Made by a program: the position numbers and the translations under genes. Shown one piece after another: positions 16,811-25,720 of a stretch of DNA of 64,000 nucleotides. Under the pieces are notes generated by a model. That model was not told the DNA's origin. It saw only the letters and a list, made by a program, of their open reading frames with translations, and ran no database searches. Every line of letters starts with the position of its first letter. Within the stretch, counting starts at the first letter, position 1. This DNA comes from Thermaerobacter sp. FW80 (lineage in GTDB: Bacteria > Bacillota > Sulfobacillia > Thermaerobacterales > Thermaerobacteraceae), in NCBI RefSeq assembly GCF_004634385.1, contig NZ_CP037895.1:1463245-1527244 (forward strand). The letters are read 5' to 3'.

Positions 16811-17866
16811 ATGCCGGTGACGGTTCCACAGCACGTGCTGGACCAGCCTCCGGCAGGATCGGCCACCCCGTCCCCGGCAGGGGGCCGGGCGGAGGGAGGG
16901 GGCAGCACGGCCATCGCGACGCCCGGCGCGACCGTCGCGGCGGCCGGGTCGCCGGAGACCCGTGACGACCAGGACCGCCCCCGACCGCTCCAGGGGACGT
17001 GGCGCCTGAAGACCGGCCTCGCCCGAATGCTCAAGGGCGGGGTGATCATGGACGTCACAACCCCCGACGAGGCCCGCATCGCCGAAGAGGCCGGCGCCGT
17101 GGCGGTGATGGCCCTGGAGCGCGTGCCGGCGGACATCCGGGCGGCAGGCGGCGTCGCCCGGATGGCCGACCCGGAGCGAATCCGCGCCATCATGGAGGCG
17201 GTGACCATCCCCGTCATGGCCAAGTGCCGCATCGGGCACTTCGTCGAGGCGCAGATCCTCGAGGCGTTGGGCGTCGACTTCATCGACGAGAGCGAGGTGC
17301 TTACGCCCGCCGACGAGCGCTACCACATCGACAAGCACGCCTTCACGGTGCCCTTCGTCTGCGGCGCCCGCGACCTGGGCGAGGCGTTGCGCCGCATCGC
17401 CGAGGGCGCGGCGATGATCCGCACCAAGGGCGAGCCCGGCACGGGGGACGTGGCCGAGGCGGTGCGGCACATGCGGCGGATGAACGAGCAGATCCGCCGG
17501 GTCCGGGAGGCCGGCGACGAGGAGCTGGTCGCCCTGGCGCGGGAGCTGGGGGCGCCCTGCGAGCTCTTGCGCGAAGTGCGCCGGCTGGGGCGTCTGCCCG
17601 TGGTGAACTTCGCCGCCGGGGGCATCGCCACGCCGGCCGACGCGGCGCTGATGATGCAGCTCGGCGCCGACGGCGTCTTCGTCGGCTCGGGCATCTTCAA
17701 GTCCGCCAACCCCGCGGCCCGGGCCCGCGCCATCGTCGAAGCCGTGGCCCACTACGACGACCCGGCGTGGCTGGCGAAGGTCTCCGGCGGCCTGGGCGAG
17801 GCGATGCCGGGCATCGCCGCCCACACCCTGGGGGAAGGCCAGCGGATGCAGCAGCGGGGCGGGTGA
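16811..17866 (+). CDS. pdxS: Pyridoxal 5'-phosphate synthase, PdxS subunit
   Basis: 351 residues; the family is about 295. Landmarks: [27 protein letters not shown] near residue 75, [67 protein letters not shown] and [33 protein letters not shown]. It condenses ribose 5-phosphate (or ribulose 5-phosphate), glyceraldehyde 3-phosphate and ammonia into PLP as a dodecamer with PdxT. About 65 residues of Ala/Gly/Pro-rich extension precede the core. ATG at 16811 and GTG at 16817 both have a usable GGGAGGGG site; the GTG has the better spacing. Transcribed from the FMN-aptamer leader and directly followed by pdxT. Confidence 0.95.
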   Translation: MPVTVPQHVLDQPPAGSATPSPAGGRAEGGGSTAIATPGATVAAAGSPETRDDQDRPRPLQGTWRLKTGLARMLKGGVIMDVTTPDEARIAEEAGAVAVMALERVPADIRAAGGVARMADPERIRAIMEAVTIPVMAKCRIGHFVEAQILEALGVDFIDESEVLTPADERYHIDKHAFTVPFVCGARDLGEALRRIAEGAAMIRTKGEPGTGDVAEAVRHMRRMNEQIRRVREAGDEELVALARELGAPCELLREVRRLGRLPVVNFAAGGIATPADAALMMQLGADGVFVGSGIFKSANPAARARAIVEAVAHYDDPAWLAKVSGGLGEAMPGIAAHTLGEGQRMQQRGG

Positions 17867-17883
17867 CGGGAGGTCGACGTCCG

Positions 17884-18630
17884 ATGCACGGAGGCAGCCA
17901 GGCGTTCGTGGGCGATGCAGGGCGGGATCGCGGCCGTCCGACCGGGGGTCCGGCGGTCGGGTGGACGAACCGGCGGGAGGCCCCACGGGGCGGCGTCCAC
18001 CGGACCGCCGGTGGCGCCGGCCCGGCGCCGGCCCGTGGGGGCGATGGCCGGCCGCGGGTGGGCGTGCTGGCCCTTCAGGGCGACGTGGAGGAGCACCGCA
18101 CCGCGCTGACCCGGGCGGGGGCCGAGGTCCGGTCGGTGCGGACCCCCGGCGACCTGGAGGGGCTCGAGGGGCTCGTCCTCCCCGGCGGGGAGAGCACGGC
18201 CATCGGCCGCATGATGGAGCGGGCCGGTCTCTTGGAACCGCTGCGCGCGCGGGTCGCAGCCGGGACCCTAGCCCTTTTCGGCACCTGTGCCGGCATGATC
18301 CTGCTGGCCCGGGAGGTGCTGGGGGGTGCTCCCCCGCGGCTCGGGGTGCTGGACGTGACGGTGGAGCGCAACGCCTACGGCCGGCAGGTGGACAGCTTCG
18401 AGGTCGACCTGCCCGTCCCCGCCCTGGGCGAGGCGCCGGTGCGCGCGGTGTTCATCCGGGCGCCGGTGGTGCGGGCCGTGGGGCCAGGGGTCGAGGTGCT
18501 GGCTACCTGGCGCGGGCACCCGGTGCTGGTCCGGCAGGGACGTCACCTGGCCAGCGCCTTCCACCCGGAGCTGGTGGATGACCTTCGCCTGGTGCGCCAC
18601 TTCCTGACCCTGGCCACCCGGGCCGGCTGA
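17884..18630 (+). CDS. pdxT: Pyridoxal 5'-phosphate synthase glutaminase, PdxT subunit
   Basis: 248 residues. Class I glutaminase that feeds ammonia to PdxS. VGVLALQGDVEEH opens the core at about residue 60, LPGGESTAIGRMM holds the glutamine-binding loop, the nucleophile is Cys135 in FGTCAGMIL, and His227 and Glu229 in FHPEL complete the triad. ATG at 17884 is 10 bases from GGGAGG. The 55-residue N-terminal extension is Gly/Arg-rich and holds a CCGGTTCGTCC copy in reverse (17963). The gap to pdxS is only 17 bases, so both subunits are co-transcribed. Confidence 0.94.
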   Translation: MHGGSQAFVGDAGRDRGRPTGGPAVGWTNRREAPRGGVHRTAGGAGPAPARGGDGRPRVGVLALQGDVEEHRTALTRAGAEVRSVRTPGDLEGLEGLVLPGGESTAIGRMMERAGLLEPLRARVAAGTLALFGTCAGMILLAREVLGGAPPRLGVLDVTVERNAYGRQVDSFEVDLPVPALGEAPVRAVFIRAPVVRAVGPGVEVLATWRGHPVLVRQGRHLASAFHPELVDDLRLVRHFLTLATRAG

Positions 18631-18633
18631 CCG

Positions 18634-18658
18634 GCCCCCCGCCCCGCGGGCGGGGGGC
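18634..18658. terminator. Bidirectional GC hairpin between pdxT and bioY
   Basis: GCCCCCCGCCC (18634-18644) and GGGCGGGGGGC (18648-18658) form a perfect 11-bp stem with a 3-base loop, 3 bases after the pdxT stop and between convergent genes. No U-tract. Confidence 0.65.
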
Positions 18659-18735
18659 GCCGCCCCTCGCGGGCTCCGAGGCCGCGGTCCACCGGTTCCC
18701 GCGGGTTCCGACCGGTTCCGGTTGCAGCCGGCCGC

Positions 18736-19491
18736 TCAGCGGACGGGGTTGGCGAGGGCGCGGCGCACCCGCGGTCCCAGGATCGCGGCGACCACGGCCT
18801 TGGCCACGTCACCCGGGATGAACGGCAGCACCGCCCCGACCCACACCTGCCTCCAGGCTGCCCCGGCGTGCAGGGCGAACCAGGGGGCGCCGACGGCATA
18901 CACCAGGACGACCCCGCCCGCCAGGGCGGCGAGGAAGGCCCGGCCGAACCCCGGGACGCGGGTGCCGGGCGATCCGCCGTCCGCCAGCCATCCGACGAGC
19001 CACGCGGCCAGGGGATAGCTCAGCAGGTAGCCGCCGGTTGGCCCCATCACCGGGGCGAGGCCCGCCTGCCCGCCGGCGAACACCGGCACCCCGGCGATGC
19101 CCAGCAAGAGGTAGGTGAGCTGGGCGGCAAACCCCCAACGGGGCCCCAGGAGAAGCCCCGAGAGCATGACGCCCAGGGTCTGCCCGGTGATGGGCACGGG
19201 GGTGAAGGGCAGGGGGATGCGGAGGTAGGCCAACACGGCCGTCAGGGCCGCCAGCATGCCGGCCAGGACCAGCGGACGGGTAGGCGCCCCGCGGGTCGCC
19301 GCCCCTGGCTGCAGGGGAGGGGTGGTCGCCGCCGGTGCCGCGGCGGCGGTGCCGCCGACGGTCCCTTGGGCGTGGGCGGTGGCATGGACGGGATCGGGGC
19401 CGGCCGCGGGGAGGGTGGACGCATCGGATCCCCCGGTGCCGGTGGGGGTGCGCCTCGCGGCGCCCTTGGCGGGCTCGTGATCCCTGGTCAT
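18736..19491 (-). CDS. bioY: BioY, biotin-specific S component of an ECF transporter
   Basis: 251 residues, of which the last 185 are the BioY core with about six membrane helices: PFTPVPITGQTLGVMLSGLLLGPRWG, the GxAGxPVFAGGQAG segment, GPTGGYLLSYPLAA, and the FIPGDVAKAVVAAILG end. It captures biotin at the membrane and needs an EcfT/EcfA module encoded elsewhere. The first 65 residues are polar low complexity. ATG at 19491 follows GGGAGGGATCGCG. The BirA-type operator upstream supports the assignment. Confidence 0.93.
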   Translation of the reverse strand: MTRDHEPAKGAARRTPTGTGGSDASTLPAAGPDPVHATAHAQGTVGGTAAAAPAATTPPLQPGAATRGAPTRPLVLAGMLAALTAVLAYLRIPLPFTPVPITGQTLGVMLSGLLLGPRWGFAAQLTYLLLGIAGVPVFAGGQAGLAPVMGPTGGYLLSYPLAAWLVGWLADGGSPGTRVPGFGRAFLAALAGGVVLVYAVGAPWFALHAGAAWRQVWVGAVLPFIPGDVAKAVVAAILGPRVRRALANPVR

Positions 19492-19604
19492 CGCGATCCC
19501 TCCCGGGATGGGTTCGGGATGCGTCGAAGCATCGCCCCGCCCCGCGGGCACCTGGCCTCGCCCGTGGGGAACCGGGCGGGTCGGCCCGGCGGGGCGACGG
19601 GACC

Positions 19605-19634
19605 AGCGTACCGCGGGCGACCGGCGTTCGTCAA
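19605..19634 (-). promoter_or_regulatory. bioY promoter
   Basis: On the minus strand TTGACG (19634-19629) and TACGCT (19610-19605) are 18 bases apart. The -35 is inside the left half of the BirA-like operator. Confidence 0.55.
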
Positions 19635-19660
19635 CAAAAACATGTGTTTGGTTAACAATT
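19627..19660. promoter_or_regulatory. BirA (biotin repressor) operator
   Basis: TTCGTCAAC (19627-19635) and GTTAACAATT (19651-19660) form an imperfect inverted repeat with a 15-base spacer. This is the layout of the Gram-positive BirA site (TTGTTAAC-N14/15-GTTAACAA). It overlaps the bioY -35, so biotin-charged BirA would block transcription. It is one of very few AT-rich patches in the window. Confidence 0.7.
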
Positions 19661-19790
19661 GAACCGGATGGGGCCCGCCTGGCCGATGGACGCGAGGCTT
19701 TGACGCCCTGCCGGGGGCTGTGGATCCCGCGATGTGTCGCGTTCGGACCTTCCGGGGGCGGAGAGGGGTCGAGGGGCGCGTCGCGCAGGA

Positions 19791-19835
19791 TTGCATTAAT
19801 ATACAAACGGTCGTATACTCATACGCAAGTTGCAT
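19791..19835 (+). promoter_or_regulatory. arg operon promoter with overlapping ArgR-type boxes
   Basis: TTGCAT (19791-19796) and TATACT (19814-19819) are 17 bases apart. Imperfect palindromes cover both: TTGCATTAATATACAA at 19791-19806 over the -35 and CGTATACTCATACG at 19812-19825 over the -10, and ATACGCAAGTTGCAT follows. AT-rich paired palindromes over a promoter of arginine genes are the usual ArgR (ARG box) arrangement. The regulator itself is not in the window. Confidence 0.65.
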
Positions 19836-19876
19836 CCGACACAACGGACGGGTGCAGCCAACCCAAAGGACGGACG

Positions 19877-21277
19877 GTGACGGCAGCGGTGCGGGTGGCG
19901 GTCCTCGGTGCCAGTGGGTACGCGGGCGGCGAGCTGGTGCGGCTGTTGGTGCGGCACCCGCGGGTGGAGCTGGTGGCGGTGGCCGGTTCGTCCCGGGCCG
20001 GTGAGCCCATGGCGGCGGTGTTCCCCCACCTGCGGGGCATCGTCGACCTGGATCTGGCCGATGCGGCCAGTCCGGCCCTATGGGACGAGCTGGAGCCGGA
20101 TCTCGTCTTCCTCGCCCTGCCCCACGGCCAGGCCGCCGAGCTCCTGGGCCGGGTGTTCCCGGCGGCGGCCGACCGCGGCGTGCGGGTGATCGACCTCAGC
20201 GGCGACCTGCGCCTGCCCGCCGACCTCTACGAGCCCTGGTACGGCCGGCCGGCCGCCGATCCCGCGTTGCAGGCCCAGGCGGTGTACGGGCTCAGCGAGC
20301 TCTTCGCCCCCCGCATCCGCGACGCCCGTCTGGTGGCCAACCCGGGCTGCTATGCCACCGCCGTGCTGCTGGCGCTGGCCCCCCTGGCGGCCGCCGGCGG
20401 CCTGGCGGGCGGCCAGGTGGTGATCGACGCCAAGAGCGGCGTCTCCGGGGCGGGGCGAGGTGCCTCGGCGGCCACCGCCTTCGCCGAGGTCAACGAGAAC
20501 TTCTACCCCTACAAGGTCGGCCGCCACCAGCACACCCCGGAGGTCGAAAACGTGTTGGCGCAGCTGGCCGGCCGCCCGGTCACGGTGCTGCTCACCACCC
20601 ACCTGCTGCCCGTGACGCGGGGGATCCTGGCCACCTGCTACGTCCGGCCGCCAGAGGGCTGGTGGCCGTCGCCACCGGCGGGGGATCGTCCGGCGGCGGC
20701 CGTCATGGCGGCGGATGCCGCCACGGCGGATGCCGTCGTCCCGGAGGCTGCCGCTTCGCCCGCGCGAGCGCGTCGGCCGGCGACCGCGGGCAGCCCGGGC
20801 GGGGGCGGGGAGCGTCAGCCCCAAGCGCCGACGGGCGGGAGCCGGGGCGCAGCCGGCGTTGCCAGCCGGCGTTCGACCGCTGCGGTGGCCACCGACCCCA
20901 AGCAGCGGCAGCCGACCCCTGGTCCGGGTCCTGAGCCGGTCCCGGGTGCGGGCGCCGTCCCGCGCCCGCGGCCGGCGGCTCCGGCAACGGCGGCGGACCT
21001 GGCGGCGGCTCTCCACGACCTCTACCGCGGCTTCTACGGCGGACGCCCCTTCGTCCGCGTGCTGCCGCCGGGGCAGGTCCCCGCCATCAAGAACGTCCAG
21101 GGGTCCAACTTCTGCGACCTCGGCGTGCACTACGACCCGCGCAGCGGGTGGATCACGGTCTTCGCCGCCATCGACAACCTGGTCAAGGGCGCGGCGGGGC
21201 AGGCGGTCCAGAACCTCAACCTGATGGCGGGTTGGGATGAGACCACCGGCCTCGACCTGGTGCCCTTGTTCCCCTGA
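19877..21277 (+). CDS. argC: N-acetyl-gamma-glutamyl-phosphate reductase
   Basis: 466 residues; the family is about 345. It reduces N-acetylglutamyl phosphate to the semialdehyde with NADPH. VAVLGASGYAGGELVRLL binds the nucleotide, Cys158 in VANPGCYATA is catalytic, KSGVSGAGRGAS and NENFYPYKVGRHQHTPE follow, and the C-terminal IKNVQGSNFCDLGVHYD and NLVKGAAGQAVQNLNLM complete the fold. About 110 residues of Ala/Pro/Gly/Arg-rich sequence (about 260-372) are inserted after ATCYVRPPEG, in a surface loop position. GTG at 19877 follows AAAGGACGG. First gene of the arg operon; a CCGGTTCGTCC copy lies at 19983 in the AVAGSSRAG codons. Confidence 0.95.
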   Translation: MTAAVRVAVLGASGYAGGELVRLLVRHPRVELVAVAGSSRAGEPMAAVFPHLRGIVDLDLADAASPALWDELEPDLVFLALPHGQAAELLGRVFPAAADRGVRVIDLSGDLRLPADLYEPWYGRPAADPALQAQAVYGLSELFAPRIRDARLVANPGCYATAVLLALAPLAAAGGLAGGQVVIDAKSGVSGAGRGASAATAFAEVNENFYPYKVGRHQHTPEVENVLAQLAGRPVTVLLTTHLLPVTRGILATCYVRPPEGWWPSPPAGDRPAAAVMAADAATADAVVPEAAASPARARRPATAGSPGGGGERQPQAPTGGSRGAAGVASRRSTAAVATDPKQRQPTPGPGPEPVPGAGAVPRPRPAAPATAADLAAALHDLYRGFYGGRPFVRVLPPGQVPAIKNVQGSNFCDLGVHYDPRSGWITVFAAIDNLVKGAAGQAVQNLNLMAGWDETTGLDLVPLFP

Positions 21278-21301
21278 GTCGACGGAGGAAGGGGTCTTGG
21301 G

Positions 21302-22846
21302 ATGTCCGGGACGAACCGGCAGGACGGCGCCCTGGCGCCGGTGGCAGCCGACGAGGAGGTTCCGCGCTCGACGGCGGCGGGGGGAGCCGGCGGGGCCGAG
21401 CCGGCAGCCGCGCCGACGGACGGCCCGCGCGGGACGGTCCCCCGCGCCGTGGCCGCGGCGGCCGGGGAGGAGGTGCCGGCGCCGGGGGACTTCGTCCTCC
21501 GCAAGGGCTGGGGCGTGACAGTCCCGGCCGGCTTCAAGGCCGCCGGCCTGCACTGCGGCATCAAGCGACGGAAGCCCGACCTCGGCTGGATCGTGGCCGA
21601 CGGACCCTGCGCCGCGGCGGCGGTCTACACCCGCAACCGGGTCCACGCCCCGTGCCTCGACGTGACGCGGGATGCCCTGGCGGCCACGGGCGGATACCTG
21701 CAGGCGGTGGTCTGCAACAGCGGCAACGCCAACGTGTGCACACCGCGGGCGGCGACGGACGCCCGTGAGCTCCAGGCGCTGGTCGCCGCGGCGCTGGACG
21801 TCGCCCCGGAGCTGGTGGCGGTGGCGCAGACCGGGGTCATCGGCGAGCCCATGCCCATGGCGGCGGTGCGGCAGGGTGTGGCGGCCCTGCCCGCGGCCAC
21901 CTCGGCCGAAGGCGGCGACGCCTTCGCGGAGGCGATCCTCACCACCGACACCCGCCCCAAGCAGTGGGGGGCGCTGTGCGCCCTTCCCGTCGCGCCCGCG
22001 GGCGGCAGGGGGGATGCCGAGGGGGGAGCGCGCCCCGCTGGGCAAGGGCCTTCGCCGGCGGTCGGCGGTCGAGGCCAGGGGGACGCCGCGACCGGGACCG
22101 GGGATGCGGCGGGCGCCGCCCCGGAGGATCCGGCCCGTTGCCGGTTCGTCCGCATCGGCGCCGCCGCCAAGGGGTCGGGGATGATCCACCCCGACATGGC
22201 CACCATGCTCGCCTTCATCACCACGGATGCCGCCATCGAGCCGGCCGTCCTGGCCGACTGGCTGCGCGAGGCCGTGGACCGGACCTTCAACGCCATCACC
22301 GTCGACGGCGACACCAGCACCAACGACATGGTCATCGTGCTGGCCAGCGGCCGGGCGGGCGGCCCGCCGCTGGCGCCGGGGCGGCCGGGCTGGGATACGT
22401 GGGCGGCGGCGGCCGAGGCCGTGTGCGACCGGCTGGCGCGGGAGATCGCCGCCGACGGCGAGGGGGCGACGCGCCTGATCACCGTGGAGGTCGAAGGGGC
22501 GCCGGGCGACGCCGAGGCCCGCCAGGTGGCCCGCACGGTGGCGGCCTCCCCCCTGGTCAAGGCGGCCGTCCACGGTGCCGACGCCAACTGGGGTCGCGTC
22601 CTGGCGGCGGCCGGCCGGTCGGGGGTCGCGCTCGACCCCTCGCGGGTGGACATCGACCTGGGGCCCATCCCCGTGTGCCGCGGCGGCTTCGGCGTGCCCT
22701 TCGACGAGGGCGCCGCATCCGCCTACCTGCACTCCCCGGAGGTGACGATCCGCATCCGGGTGGGCGACGGCCCGGGCCGCGGCCGGGCCTACGGCTGCGA
22801 CCTGAGTCCGGACTACGTCCACATCAACGCCAGTTACCGCACGTGA
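21302..22846 (+). CDS. argJ: Bifunctional glutamate N-acetyltransferase/amino-acid acetyltransferase
   Basis: 514 residues; the family is about 405. ArgJ transfers acetyl from N-acetylornithine to glutamate, recycling the acetyl group. GFKAAGLHCGIK, AAAVYTRNRVHAPC, VVCNSGNAN and GVIGEPMP precede the autocleavage site with the nucleophile Thr301 in HPDMATMLAF; NAITVDGDTSTND, ANWGRVLAAAGRSG and the terminal YVHINASYRT follow. There is a 55-residue N-terminal low-complexity extension and an insert of about 50 residues just before CRFVRIG, where a CCGGTTCGTCC copy lies (22141). ATG 21302 is preceded by GAGGAAGGGG. The presence of argJ here suggests the cyclic arginine pathway. Confidence 0.95.
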   Translation: MSGTNRQDGALAPVAADEEVPRSTAAGGAGGAEPAAAPTDGPRGTVPRAVAAAAGEEVPAPGDFVLRKGWGVTVPAGFKAAGLHCGIKRRKPDLGWIVADGPCAAAAVYTRNRVHAPCLDVTRDALAATGGYLQAVVCNSGNANVCTPRAATDARELQALVAAALDVAPELVAVAQTGVIGEPMPMAAVRQGVAALPAATSAEGGDAFAEAILTTDTRPKQWGALCALPVAPAGGRGDAEGGARPAGQGPSPAVGGRGQGDAATGTGDAAGAAPEDPARCRFVRIGAAAKGSGMIHPDMATMLAFITTDAAIEPAVLADWLREAVDRTFNAITVDGDTSTNDMVIVLASGRAGGPPLAPGRPGWDTWAAAAEAVCDRLAREIAADGEGATRLITVEVEGAPGDAEARQVARTVAASPLVKAAVHGADANWGRVLAAAGRSGVALDPSRVDIDLGPIPVCRGGFGVPFDEGAASAYLHSPEVTIRIRVGDGPGRGRAYGCDLSPDYVHINASYRT

Positions 22847-22978
22847 GGCGCGGGACCCCGCGGCCCGTCGCTCCCCGGCCCTGGGCGCCGGGGGCGGTGC
22901 CGGTCGGTCCCAGGGGCGGTGGGCGTCGGGGGGGCCGCGGGCCCGCGAGCCGGCCGAGAGCGAGGGGAGGAGCGGAGG

Positions 22979-24190
22979 TTGACCCAGGACATCGCGGAGC
23001 AAGTCGGGGCGGCGGCCGCGGATCGCCGGACGGGGTCGGCGTTGGCGGCGCGGCCCGGCGGCGAAGTCGCGGGGACCGCGCCCGCGCCGACCGAAGGCGA
23101 TCCGGTTGCGGATCCCGGGGCGGCGCCGCCGGTGGCGGGGGATGGGGTGACGGCGCCCATGCGGACCGCACCCCCTGGGCCGACGCCCGGCGATGGGGTG
23201 GCGGCGGGTGCCCGCGGGGACGGCGACCTGGGGCTGTCGGCGGAGATCAGGGCCGCGGTGCTGGCCGACGTGCTGCCCTGGGTGCAGCGGTTCGCCGGCC
23301 GCATCGTGGTGATCAAGCACGGCGGTTCCACCCTCGGGCCCGCCCCCGGCGCCGACGCCCGGCCGCCCGAACCCGCCGCGCCGGGCGCCGGCATCCCCGC
23401 CGCGCCCGCCTGTGGGGACGACGGCGTCCTGCGCGACGTGGCGATGCTCCGCGCCCTGGGGGTCCGTCCCGTCGTCGTCCACGGCGGCGGCAAGGCCATC
23501 ACGGCCTGGCTGGATCGCCTCGGCCTACCGGCTCGCTTCGTCGACGGGCTGCGGGTGACCGACGCCGCCACGCTGGCGGTGGTGGAGATGGTCCTGGCCG
23601 GCCAGGTCAACAAGGCCCTGGTGACCGGCCTCAACCAGGCCGCGGGCCGTCCCATCGCGGTGGGCCTCGCCGGCTGCGACGCGGGCCTGCTGGTGGCGCG
23701 CCCCAAGCGTCCCGGCGGACGCGACCTGGGGTACGTGGGCGAGATCGTCCGGGTGAACACCGCCTTTCTCCTCCAGCTCCTCGAGGCCGGGTTCGTCCCC
23801 GTGATCTCGCCCGTGGCCATCGCGGGGGGGGGGACCCGTTACAACGTCAACGCCGACGACGCCGCAGCCGCCGTGGCGGGGGCGCTGCGGGCGGAGAAGC
23901 TGGTGTTCCTCACCGACGTGCCGGGCGTGATGGCCGACGTGGACGGCGACGGCGAGCCCGAGGTGGTCTCGCGGCTGGACGCCGACACGGCGAGGGCGTT
24001 CATGGCCCGCGGGGAGATCCGCGGCGGGATGGTGCCCAAGGTCGAGGCGGGCCTGCGGGCCCTGGCCGCGGGGGCGGGCAGCGTCCACATCGTCGACGGC
24101 CGGCGGCCCCACGCCCTGCTGGTGGAGCTGTTCACCAGCGAAGGCGTGGGCACCATGGTGGTCGCCGGCGAGAGGGGGCGGGTGGCGTGA
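22979..24190 (+). CDS. argB: Acetylglutamate kinase
   Basis: 403 residues; the family is about 290. It phosphorylates N-acetylglutamate, second step of arginine synthesis. GRIVVIKHGGSTLG opens the amino acid kinase fold, then VVVHGGGKAITAWLDRLGLPARFVDGLRVTD, NKALVTGLNQ, VISPVAIAGGGTRYNVNADDAAAAVAGAL, VFLTDVPGVM, GGMVPKVEA and HIVDGRRPHALLVELFTSEGVGTMV. About 29 residues are inserted directly after KHGGSTLG, a position within the nucleotide-binding region, and about 85 low-complexity residues come first. The start is TTG at 22979, 8 bases after GGGGAGG; no ATG or GTG has a comparable site nearby. Confidence 0.94.
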   Translation: MTQDIAEQVGAAAADRRTGSALAARPGGEVAGTAPAPTEGDPVADPGAAPPVAGDGVTAPMRTAPPGPTPGDGVAAGARGDGDLGLSAEIRAAVLADVLPWVQRFAGRIVVIKHGGSTLGPAPGADARPPEPAAPGAGIPAAPACGDDGVLRDVAMLRALGVRPVVVHGGGKAITAWLDRLGLPARFVDGLRVTDAATLAVVEMVLAGQVNKALVTGLNQAAGRPIAVGLAGCDAGLLVARPKRPGGRDLGYVGEIVRVNTAFLLQLLEAGFVPVISPVAIAGGGTRYNVNADDAAAAVAGALRAEKLVFLTDVPGVMADVDGDGEPEVVSRLDADTARAFMARGEIRGGMVPKVEAGLRALAAGAGSVHIVDGRRPHALLVELFTSEGVGTMVVAGERGRVA

Positions 24191-25680
24191 CGCGGGGCGA
24201 GCAGGGCGGCGGCAAGGGCAGCGGGCGGCAGGCCATCGGCGGGGACCTGCGGGCGGGTGGGTTGGCGTCCGCACCGGCGGCGGCCCAGGGATCCGCCCCG
24301 ACCGGCGGGACCGGGACGACGGGAGGCGTGCCGGACGCCGCCTCCCACCTCTTCCCCAACTACCGCCGCCTCCCCGTCGCCTTCGTCCGCGGCGAGGGGG
24401 CATGGCTCTATGACGACGAAGGCCGGGCGTGGCTGGACTGCACCAGCGGGATCGGGGTCACCATCCTCGGCCACGCCCACCCCGCCGTCACCGAGGCGAT
24501 CCGCCGGCAGGCGGGCGAGCTGGTGCACTGCTCGAACCTCTACCGGATCCCGCAGCAGGAGGAGCTGGCCCGGCGCCTGGCGCGCCTGACGGGTCTCGAC
24601 TGCGCCTTCTTCGCCAACAGCGGGGCCGAGGCCAACGAGGCGGCGATCAAGCTGGCCCGGCGGTACTGGTGGCTGACGCGCGGGGCGGGACGGGCGGCGG
24701 GGGCCGCCACGCCGGCGGGTCCGGAGGCCCCGCCGTCCGCCCCGTCCCGACCGGCAGCGGGGAAGCCGGCGGATGGCGCGGGGGGGACGGCGGCCACGGC
24801 AGCCACGCCCGCCACGGCGGATCGTGCTGCGGGGGAACCCGGCGCCCCCGGGGAGGGCCCGGAGATCATCACCTTCGAGGGCAGCTTCCACGGCCGCACC
24901 CTGGGTGCCCTGGCCGCCACGGGCCAGCCCCACTACCACGAGGGGTTCCACCCCCTGCCGCCGGGCTTTCGGCACGTTCCCTTCAACGACCTGGCGGCGG
25001 TCGAGGCGGCCATCACCCCCCGGACCTGCGCCATCCTGGTGGAGCCCATCCAGGGGGAGGGCGGCGTGGTGCCGGCCGCGCCGGGGTTCCTGGCGGGGCT
25101 GCGGGCGCTCTGTGATCGCCACGGCCTGCTGCTCATCGCCGACGAGGTGCAGACGGGCTGCGGCCGCACGGGGACCTTCCTCGCCATGCAGGGGGAGGGG
25201 GTCGCCCCCGACGTGGTGACCCTGGCCAAGGCGCTGGCCAACGGGGTGCCCATCGGGGCGATGCTGGCCAGCCGGCGGCTGGCGGAGGTGCTGGGCCCGG
25301 GCACCCATGCCTCGACCTTCGGGGGGAACCCGCTGGCGACGGCGGCGGCGCTGGCCACCCTGGACGTCCTCGAGGGGGAGGACCTGCCCCAGCGGGCGGC
25401 TCGCCTCGGCGAATACCTGCGGACCCGCCTGGTCGACGTGACCCGCCGCTACCCCGGATGCCGCGAGGTGCGGGGGCAGGGCCTCATGCTGGGCCTGGTG
25501 TTGGATGGTCCGGCGGCGCCGGTGGTCGAGGCCTGCTTCGCGGAGGGCCTGCTGGTGACCCTGGCGGGTGGCCGGGTGGTCCGGTTCCTCCCGCCGGTGA
25601 CCATCACGGTGGACGAACTCGACCAGGCCGTCGAGCGCCTGGAGCGGGCGCTGGCCCGGGTCGGCCGGGCCACGGCGTGA
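24187..25680 (+). CDS. argD: Acetylornithine aminotransferase
   Basis: 497 residues; the family is about 400. PLP enzyme that makes N-acetylornithine from the semialdehyde and glutamate. DCTSGIGVTILGHAHPAV, ANSGAEANEAAIKLAR, FEGSFHGRTLGALAATGQ, VEPIQGEGGVVPA, IADEVQTGCGRTG and the PLP lysine K348 in LAKALANGVPIGAM are all present. A 55-60 residue Ala/Pro/Gly insert (about 168-225) splits RYWWLTRG from IITFEGSFHG, and a 50-residue N-terminal extension is low complexity. GTG start overlaps the argB stop by four bases. Confidence 0.95.
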   Translation: MTRGEQGGGKGSGRQAIGGDLRAGGLASAPAAAQGSAPTGGTGTTGGVPDAASHLFPNYRRLPVAFVRGEGAWLYDDEGRAWLDCTSGIGVTILGHAHPAVTEAIRRQAGELVHCSNLYRIPQQEELARRLARLTGLDCAFFANSGAEANEAAIKLARRYWWLTRGAGRAAGAATPAGPEAPPSAPSRPAAGKPADGAGGTAATAATPATADRAAGEPGAPGEGPEIITFEGSFHGRTLGALAATGQPHYHEGFHPLPPGFRHVPFNDLAAVEAAITPRTCAILVEPIQGEGGVVPAAPGFLAGLRALCDRHGLLLIADEVQTGCGRTGTFLAMQGEGVAPDVVTLAKALANGVPIGAMLASRRLAEVLGPGTHASTFGGNPLATAAALATLDVLEGEDLPQRAARLGEYLRTRLVDVTRRYPGCREVRGQGLMLGLVLDGPAAPVVEACFAEGLLVTLAGGRVVRFLPPVTITVDELDQAVERLERALARVGRATA

Positions 25681-25720
25681 GCGCGGAGCGGCCCGCCAGA
25701 TCGCGACGGGAGGGAGACCG

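Noticed and set aside
16339-16965. Gene between the FMN aptamer and pdxS
   Set aside because: The frame is repetitive Gly/Arg/Pro sequence without a ribosome site and overlaps the true pdxS start.
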